From: Candidatus Krumholzibacteriota bacterium | GTDB lineage: Bacteria > Krumholzibacteriota > Krumholzibacteriia > Krumholzibacteriales > Krumholzibacteriaceae | DNA length: 6,456 bases | NCBI GenBank assembly: GCA_030630165.1 | Contig: DAOVNN010000170.1 | Span: 1 to 6,456, forward strand | Reading direction: 5' to 3' | In this document: one piece after another, positions 1 to 5,298 of the stretch | Layout: every line of letters begins with the position of its first letter | Position numbering within the stretch: position 1 is the first letter of the stretch | Made by a program: the position numbers and the translations under genes | Notes under the pieces: model-generated | What the model was told of the DNA's origin: nothing | The model's input: the letters and a program-made list of their open reading frames with translations, nothing else | Databases searched by the model: none

Positions 1-2157
1 GATCAGGCGTCCCACGCCCTGCCTCAGCCTCAGGATCGCCTCGGGAAGTGACAGCCTCGTGAAGGGATTTCCCCCTTCGGCCTGCATCCTCTCCGACCTC
101 GCTTCCATGACAGGCTCCGACGGGACGGGAAACGGCAGCTTGGGAATGACGAGGATCTCCAGCTCCCCCCCGGGAAAATCGACCCCCTCCCAGAAGGAGG
201 CTACACCGAGCAGCACCGCCCCGCGTGTCGTCCTGAATATCGAGGCGAGCTCCTCCCTGCTCCTTCCGCCGCCCTGCACGAGGAGTTCCCCCCCGAATCC
301 GAGATCCTCGAGCTCGTCCCTCGTCGCCAGACACATCCGGTATGAGGTAAAGAGAGCCATGATTCCCCGACCAGTCGCTTCGGAGAGGCCCGCTATCATC
401 TGTCCGACATGCCCTGCGAAAGACTCGTCGTTAGGGTTCGTGCTCCCCCCGGTCCTCATGATGAGGAGATTGCTCTGATAGTCGAACGGCGAACCGGCCA
501 GGAGGTTGACCGGTTCCTTCCCTGTCAGGCCTATGCCGAGCCGCTCCATCACGTAGTCGAATGATCCGTTCTCGGCCAGGGTGGCCGAGGTGAAGACGGC
601 GGACGAGGTATGCTCCTCGAGGTAGTCGGCGAAGCGCCTGTCGATCTCGAGCGGCGAGCCGCAGATCGCGGCGACCCTGCCGCCGCCGGTCCATTCGATC
701 CAGAATACGCCGTCCGGGTCGCCCCCGTCCTGTAGATATCTCACCGACTCTGCCAGCCCCTCGAGTTCCTCATCGACGAACCGCAGTTCGTTCTGCATGA
801 CGGCCATCGACTTCGGCGCGCTGGTACTATAAAATGGATTGAGTATTTCACGTAAGTCATTGATAACATGATAAAAGCGATTAAATGTATCCCCGGTTTC
901 GACGAACATGTCATCACCGTAGCGCATCCGTGTGCCGGCCGTACCACCGACCGAAAGCGATGCCGCGGTGGAGAAGATCGCCGCATAGGTCGCCTCCAGC
1001 TCCGACTTCTTCGCGGCGAGCATCTGCACCTTCCGGCCCCAGACGTCCCTGCCGCCTTCCCCCGCCGAGCCGAGCTCGAGCGCGAACATCTTCCATCTCT
1101 CCGTCAGGGGCGAGACGGGCTCGATCTGGTCGAATATCCTTTCGAGTGTATTTTCCGATATCCGGATAGAGAGGTTATCCATCACGCACTTCTCGAGATG
1201 GTGCGCCTCATCGAAGATCACGCGGCTGTACGGCCCGAGAACGGTCCCTCCCTGCCTGTAGTCCGTCATCAGCAGGGCGTGGTTCACAAATAATATTGCC
1301 GCCTCTGACGCCCTCTTTCTCGCCAGCAGCAGGGGGCAGGCGCCCGCATGCGAACATGCCTTCATCAGGCATCGGGGAGGCGCGCAGATCGACCGGAGGG
1401 GAAAGGGCCTCGCCTGAGAAGGGATCGATTCGGCCGTACCATCGGAGGAGAGCGCGGCTGCGATACCGAGCCGAAGCGCCCCTTCCGGATCATCGCCGGC
1501 GAGCTTTACGACCCTGGAAACGAGCTTTCGCGAGCAGATATAGTTCTCTCTCCCCATCAACCGCACAACGGGCAGGCCGAACCCGGTCAGCGCTCTCAGT
1601 ACGGGGAGCTCCTTCTCGAGGAGCTGCTGCTGGAGGTTTCTCGTATGTGTGGAGATGACGACGCGTTCACCCGTAGCCGAGGAGAAGATCGCGGACGCGG
1701 CGAGATAGGCGAGTGATTTACCAGTTCCGGTCCCGGCCTCGACGAACGATATCTCATCGCGGGCGAGCGCCGTCATGACTGTCCTGGCCATCGCTGCCTG
1801 GCCCTCCCGCTTTTCGCCGAGGGCCTCCTGTATCAGTCCTATTTCGCGGTCGATGGAACTCTCGAGTTCGGCGGGATCGACATCGCCACTCGGCGGTGCG
1901 GCAGACGGCGCCTCTTCGGCAGCGGTCTCCTCGCGGTCCCCTTCAAAGAGGTCATCTTTTCCGGAGGCTGTCCTGACTGCCCGCTGCAGGATATCGACGC
2001 CGGAGAAGCCCGCCTCGCGAGCGAAACGCAGGAGCAGCGCAGGAGGCACCGGGCCCGACGCTACCGCGCCGCACAGGCGCGACGAGGCTCCAGGCTCGTT
2101 GAGCGATTCCCTGTCGTTGTGGGGTACGAGATCGAGAAATGCCTCTGCGCCGGGCAT
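1..2157 (-). CDS. dinG: DinG/YoaA-type Fe-S DNA helicase (XPD-like, superfamily 2), 3' end cut by window edge
   Basis: This is an ATP-dependent 5'-3' DNA helicase of the XPD/DinG family, which unwinds forked DNA, R-loops and D-loops during repair in the cytoplasm. The frame is open from the ATG at 2157 to the left edge (719 residues). Motifs in order: Q-motif-like REGQAAM (about 118-124); Walker A EAGTGTGKS (140-148); Fe-S ligands C208, C263, C268 and C274; VNHALL (291-296); Walker B DEAH (316-319); TSATL (523-527); ALFTSY (601-606); WEGVD (656-660); and RQGVGRLI (712-719), the start of motif VI. The C263-x4-C268-x5-C274 spacing equals that of E. coli DinG as I recall it. There is no DnaQ-like exonuclease domain; instead about 100 extra N-terminal residues end in an Ala/Glu/Pro-rich linker. 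The start is fixed by GGAGGAGG six bases upstream. It lies 21 bases after thiC and is probably co-transcribed. Motifs do not separate DinG from its paralogue YoaA. The missing C-terminus is probably several tens of residues. Confidence 0.93.
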   Translation of the reverse strand, partial: MPGAEAFLDLVPHNDRESLNEPGASSRLCGAVASGPVPPALLLRFAREAGFSGVDILQRAVRTASGKDDLFEGDREETAAEEAPSAAPPSGDVDPAELESSIDREIGLIQEALGEKREGQAAMARTVMTALARDEISFVEAGTGTGKSLAYLAASAIFSSATGERVVISTHTRNLQQQLLEKELPVLRALTGFGLPVVRLMGRENYICSRKLVSRVVKLAGDDPEGALRLGIAAALSSDGTAESIPSQARPFPLRSICAPPRCLMKACSHAGACPLLLARKRASEAAILFVNHALLMTDYRQGGTVLGPYSRVIFDEAHHLEKCVMDNLSIRISENTLERIFDQIEPVSPLTERWKMFALELGSAGEGGRDVWGRKVQMLAAKKSELEATYAAIFSTAASLSVGGTAGTRMRYGDDMFVETGDTFNRFYHVINDLREILNPFYSTSAPKSMAVMQNELRFVDEELEGLAESVRYLQDGGDPDGVFWIEWTGGGRVAAICGSPLEIDRRFADYLEEHTSSAVFTSATLAENGSFDYVMERLGIGLTGKEPVNLLAGSPFDYQSNLLIMRTGGSTNPNDESFAGHVGQMIAGLSEATGRGIMALFTSYRMCLATRDELEDLGFGGELLVQGGGRSREELASIFRTTRGAVLLGVASFWEGVDFPGGELEILVIPKLPFPVPSEPVMEARSERMQAEGGNPFTRLSLPEAILRLRQGVGRLI
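825..891. other. AT-rich island inside the helicase gene
   Basis: By hand count about 18 of 67 bases are G or C (about 27%), against a clearly GC-rich surround. The frame stays open and encodes roughly residues 423-445 (TFNRFYHVINDLREILNPFY) between the DEAH and TSATL motifs. Codons such as TTT, AAT, CAT, ATA and TTA cluster here and are scarce in the rest of the gene. It also contains TGATAA twice, two bases apart. No function is assigned. Confidence 0.6.
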
Positions 2158-2163
2158 CGAGGT

Positions 2164-2171
2164 CCTCCTCC
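2164..2171 (-). promoter_or_regulatory. Strong ribosome binding site of the helicase gene
   Basis: GGAGGAGG sits six bases upstream of the ATG at 2157, in the short gap after the thiC stop codon (2181-2179). It settles the helicase start even though the N-terminus is longer than usual for the family. A strong site of its own suggests the helicase is translated independently on a transcript that includes thiC. Confidence 0.85.
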
Positions 2172-2178
2172 GCCCCTG

Positions 2179-3453
2179 CTATTCCCTGCTGCGCTTGTTC
2201 CCTCTTATCGCGCAGAACTCCCCGCACATCGTGCAGAGGTCCTCCGAACCGGCCGGACTCGCGTCGAACATCTCTCTCGCCTTTTTGGGATCGATGCTCG
2301 AATCGAGAGCCGTCTCCCAGTCGAGCTGCGCTCTCGCGCGTGAGATCTTTCTGTCCCACTCATCAGCTCCGCGCACGCCCTTGGCGATGTCGCCCGCGTG
2401 AGCGGCGATCCTCGTGCCGATGACCCCGTCGCGGACATCGGCGATGGAGGGAAGCCTCAGGTGCTCGGCCGGTGTGACATAGCAGAGAAAATCGGCACCG
2501 TGCCACGCAGCGACGGCGCCGCCGATCGCCGCGGTTATATGGTCGTATCCCGGCGCGACGTCTGTCACGAGTGGCCCGAGCACGTAGAAAGGCGCTCCGC
2601 CGCAGATCTTCTTCTGCAGCATCATGTTCGCGGGAATCTCGTGGATAGGCACATGGCCCGGTCCCTCGACGAATACGCTTACTCCCGCCTTCCTCGCCCT
2701 GTCGACGAGCTCTCCTATGACAAGCAGCTCTCCGACCTGGGGCCGGTCGGTCGAATCGGTGATGGCGCCGGGACGCAGGCCGTCCCCGAGACTCAGCGCG
2801 AAGTCATACTGATGCGCGAGCTCGAGGAGCTCATCGTAATATTCGTAGTACGGGTTTTCCTTTTCGTTCTTCACTATCCACTGGAGAAGGAAGCAGCCAC
2901 CCCGGCTGACGACCCCCGCCGTCCTGCTCCCGGCGATCTCTTCGGCGATGCGCCGGACGAGGCCGCAATGGATCGTCATGAAATCGACGCCGTCTTTCGC
3001 CTGGCGTTCGATGACGCCGAGGAAATCCTCCTTCGTGCAGTCCGCTATCTCTCCGCCCCTCCTGCTCACCTCGACTACGGACTGGTATATCGGGACCGTC
3101 CCTACCGGGACGGGGCATCTGTCGAGTATGGACCGCCTGATGGCGTCGATGTCTCCGCCGGTCGAGAGGTCCATCAACGCGTCCGCCCCCGCGTCGATCG
3201 CGGCGTCGAGCTTCTGCAGCTCGATCTCCGGATCGTCGTGGTCGGGACTCGTACCGATGTTGGCATTGACCTTCGTGCTGAGACCTTCCCCGATCCCTAT
3301 CACCCGGCAATGAGCGCGCGCGTAACCGTTGATCACGACCCTGCCGTCGGCGACAAGGACCCTGAGCTTTTCGGGATCGATTCCTTCGAACTGCGCGACT
3401 TCCCTGAGCGCGGGTGTTAACTCGCCCGCCCTGGCCTTTTCGACTTCCGTCAA
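2179..3453 (-). CDS. thiC: Phosphomethylpyrimidine synthase ThiC (short form)
   Basis: ThiC is a non-canonical radical-SAM enzyme that rearranges 5-aminoimidazole ribotide (AIR) into 4-amino-5-hydroxymethyl-2-methylpyrimidine phosphate, the pyrimidine half of thiamine, in the cytoplasm. The chain is 424 residues from the TTG at 3453. Family motifs: VNANIGTS (62-69), DLSTGGD (95-101), SLGDGLRPG (221-229), EGPGHVP (263-269), GPLVTDVAPGYDHI (293-306), and a C-terminal cysteine motif CTMCGEFC (407-414) for the [4Fe-4S] cluster. It lacks the long N-terminal extension of the roughly 600-residue enterobacterial type. The TTG is preferred over the in-frame ATG at 3477 because AGGAGG lies six bases before it and none precedes the ATG, and because LTEVEKARAG matches the usual start of short ThiC proteins. 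A promoter-like element lies upstream; no TPP riboswitch is seen. The related 5-hydroxybenzimidazole synthase BzaF, which also uses AIR, cannot be fully excluded, but nothing cobalamin-related is nearby. Confidence 0.95.
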   Translation of the reverse strand: MTEVEKARAGELTPALREVAQFEGIDPEKLRVLVADGRVVINGYARAHCRVIGIGEGLSTKVNANIGTSPDHDDPEIELQKLDAAIDAGADALMDLSTGGDIDAIRRSILDRCPVPVGTVPIYQSVVEVSRRGGEIADCTKEDFLGVIERQAKDGVDFMTIHCGLVRRIAEEIAGSRTAGVVSRGGCFLLQWIVKNEKENPYYEYYDELLELAHQYDFALSLGDGLRPGAITDSTDRPQVGELLVIGELVDRARKAGVSVFVEGPGHVPIHEIPANMMLQKKICGGAPFYVLGPLVTDVAPGYDHITAAIGGAVAAWHGADFLCYVTPAEHLRLPSIADVRDGVIGTRIAAHAGDIAKGVRGADEWDRKISRARAQLDWETALDSSIDPKKAREMFDASPAGSEDLCTMCGEFCAIRGNKRSRE

Positions 3454-3459
3454 GCGGAG

Positions 3460-3465
3460 CCTCCT
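3460..3465 (-). promoter_or_regulatory. Ribosome binding site that selects the thiC TTG start
   Basis: AGGAGG, within GAGAGGAGG at 3468-3460, is spaced six bases from the TTG at 3453. If translation began at the ATG at 3477, this near-perfect Shine-Dalgarno sequence would lie within the coding region as the codons for Arg5 and Arg6, and the ATG itself would have no recognisable site upstream. Confidence 0.8.
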
Positions 3466-3490
3466 CTCGTGTTTCATTCAAGGGCACTCA

Positions 3491-3519
3491 ATTATAATCG
3501 ACATACGGTGTCCTTGCTA
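3491..3519 (-). promoter_or_regulatory. Putative sigma-70-type promoter for thiC (and helicase)
   Basis: On the minus strand a perfect -10 hexamer TATAAT lies at 3496-3491. At the ideal 17-base spacing is TAGCAA (3519-3514), which matches only three of six -35 consensus bases. It falls in the only intergenic gap large enough for a promoter. Initiation around 3484 would leave a leader of about 30 bases before the TTG start but only about 7 before the upstream ATG, which independently favours the TTG. The hexamer lies in a short AT-rich palindromic patch, so chance occurrence is possible. Confidence 0.45.
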
Positions 3520-3537
3520 CCCCGATTTTGCGGATGA

Positions 3538-5298
3538 TCAGAAGTTCTCGACAAGAGATATGTGGATCAGCATGCCGTCGAGGGCGATCCTCTCCCCCAT
3601 GCCGAAACTCAGAGCCACCGTACCGAGCTTCGAAGAGGACATCAGGCCGAATCCCAGTCCGTCGAGGAATTGCCAGCCAGTGTCTTTCCTGTAGTATGCC
3701 CCCGCGTCGTAGAAGAGGAATATCCTCGAATCCCCGCCGAACCTGTACTCGAAGTTGGCCCACGCGATCTTCTCGCCGCGGAACTGATTCTCGCGATAGC
3801 CCCTCAGGCTCCTCGCTCCTCCGAGCGGATAGGTCTCCGCCGGCTTTACGGCGTTCTTCGAGAAGACACCCTCGGATACGAGCCTCGTGTAGAACGACTG
3901 CCCCGTGAAGGCCGGTATCTCGACATCTCCTTCGAAACCGTAGAGAAGCTGACTGTCGGTATTCGTCAGACCGGAGGCATATTCCTTCCGCAGCGCTCCC
4001 TCCACCTTGAGGGAGAGATGGGCTCGCCCGGGCCAGATCGTCCTCACGCCGGCCCTGAATCGGTGGCGCACGCTCCTGTTGAGAAGGAGATCGGTCTGCG
4101 GGACGTTGTTGTCCCAGGTGTATCCAGCGACGACCTCGCTGCCGGGACCGGTGCCAAGACTCATATCGAAGCCGACCATCGTATAATCGTAAAGGGTATC
4201 ATAGACGTCCTGTCTCAGCTCAGCGTCCAGGCCCGGGGGCAGCCCGAAGAAGAAATCCTCCGAGTACCTGAAGTGCAGTGTCTGGTAGCTCAACCCGTCG
4301 TTGAGCCATCTGAAATCGACGTCCCTTCCGCTCCCGCCTATATTCCTCAGGGCGATATCGACCGATCCGTTCGTGATGTAGCCTTCTGTCTCTTTCCTGG
4401 CAAAGCCGAATATCCCCTGAATCGAATTGCCCCGTTTCGTCTCTTCGACAGGGATCCTCACATCGACTCTTCCCGGGCCGAGCCTGCTGACCTCGGGCTG
4501 CCCCACTGAGCCGAAGAGTCCCGAGGCGGAGAGATAACGCGACGCGCGCGCCAGCTTATCCTCGTTAAACCTCTCTTCTGTCTTGAGCCTTGACGTCTGC
4601 AGGGCGAGCGACGTGTCTGTCTTCGTGAGGCCGTCGAAGATAATCATCTCCACGACCGATTCCTCGCCCCCGTACACCGCGAAGGTCAGATCCACCGTGT
4701 TCGTCTCCGGGTCGTATTCGAATCCCGTCATCCAGACCTGCGCGTAAGGGTATCCCGAACTGTTCAGTCCGGCGAGAAGGCCGGCCATCGATCTCTCCAG
4801 ACCGTCAGGATCGAAAGGAGTTCCCCGGGTGACGCCGAGCCTTTCAGCGATCTCTTCGCCGGGGATGACTTCCGATCCGCTCACCGTCACTTCGCCTGTC
4901 AGTGTCGGACTGCCCTCGGAGACCAGCATCGTGATCTCCACCGACTCCCCCTTCATCACTGTATCGACAGCGGCGCGGGCTCCCAGCAGTCCCGCGGAGA
5001 AGCATATCGAATCTATCCGCCCGAGTTCCAGATTAACGAGCGAATCGCTCAGCAGGGCGCCCTCGTGAAGATAACTGCCCCGCCCCAGCGCGCCGGCATC
5101 GAGCAGCTCCAGCCCCTCCCAGCGAACCTTCGATATCCATGAACGCGGCGTTGTGAGACTGTCCCCGACCTCCTGAGCAGCGCCCGGGCCACCTGAGGCG
5201 GACACACCTCCCCACGGGGCGGAGAGGACCGCCGAGGCGATAACCGCGGCCGTCAGGACCGCTCTAGAAGTAAGCGCGGCTTTCCAGCTTGAAAGCAT
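3538..5298 (-). CDS. Omp85-superfamily outer-membrane protein (TamA/BamA-like): three POTRA domains plus beta-barrel
   Basis: Omp85 proteins sit in the outer membrane and insert or translocate other proteins, with periplasmic POTRA domains receiving the client. The 586-residue chain opens with a signal peptide (K6 and R12, hydrophobic core about 13-26, possible cleavage after VSA at 34). Three POTRA-like units follow (about 54-129, 131-209, 213-286). POTRA 2 begins with the typical GEVTVSGSEVI strand and POTRA 3 with VVEMIIFDGL. The rest (about 290-586) alternates amphipathic strands and turns. It carries the hallmark GGARSLRGY (493-501, the VRGF/Y loop motif of the superfamily), FFYDAG-like FLFYDAG (527-533), and a C-terminal ISLVENF ending in Phe, as expected of a beta-signal. 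Size and three POTRAs resemble TamA more than five-POTRA BamA, but no TamB is visible, so I give no symbol. The ATG has AAGGA six bases upstream (5309-5305), inside the preceding gene, which it overlaps by 35 bases. Confidence 0.87.
   Translation of the reverse strand: MLSSWKAALTSRAVLTAAVIASAVLSAPWGGVSASGGPGAAQEVGDSLTTPRSWISKVRWEGLELLDAGALGRGSYLHEGALLSDSLVNLELGRIDSICFSAGLLGARAAVDTVMKGESVEITMLVSEGSPTLTGEVTVSGSEVIPGEEIAERLGVTRGTPFDPDGLERSMAGLLAGLNSSGYPYAQVWMTGFEYDPETNTVDLTFAVYGGEESVVEMIIFDGLTKTDTSLALQTSRLKTEERFNEDKLARASRYLSASGLFGSVGQPEVSRLGPGRVDVRIPVEETKRGNSIQGIFGFARKETEGYITNGSVDIALRNIGGSGRDVDFRWLNDGLSYQTLHFRYSEDFFFGLPPGLDAELRQDVYDTLYDYTMVGFDMSLGTGPGSEVVAGYTWDNNVPQTDLLLNRSVRHRFRAGVRTIWPGRAHLSLKVEGALRKEYASGLTNTDSQLLYGFEGDVEIPAFTGQSFYTRLVSEGVFSKNAVKPAETYPLGGARSLRGYRENQFRGEKIAWANFEYRFGGDSRIFLFYDAGAYYRKDTGWQFLDGLGFGLMSSSKLGTVALSFGMGERIALDGMLIHISLVENF

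Noticed and set aside
868..1293. Plus-strand open frame starting in the AT-rich island
   Set aside because: It lies opposite the DEAH-box region of the helicase, has no ribosome binding site and no coherent protein features.
1321..1440. Possible frameshift in the helicase between the Walker A and DEAH motifs
   Set aside because: Careful reverse translation shows one uninterrupted frame carrying the four Fe-S cysteines. The full-length frame simply has no stop within the window because it runs off the left edge.
2398..3420. Long open frame (340 codons) on the plus strand opposite thiC
   Set aside because: It is antisense to a clearly conserved enzyme, its residues are rich in Arg, Asp and Val from reversed GC-rich codons, and it shows no recognisable domain. 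It is a shadow of thiC.
3478..3504. Eight-codon leader ORF (MSIIIECP) just before the thiC ATG, with an AAGGA upstream
   Set aside because: It overlaps the proposed -10 box, so it would not be on the transcript from that promoter, and its peptide has no attenuator-like codon run. Likely chance.
3518..3535. CCGCAAAATCGGGG as a possible terminator after the Omp85 gene
   Set aside because: The stem is only about three pairs and no T-run follows on the minus strand.
3562..4509. Long open frame (315 codons) on the plus strand opposite the Omp85 gene
   Set aside because: It is antisense to the barrel domain with its hallmark LRGY motif, has no domain of its own, and has the typical composition of a GC-rich shadow frame.
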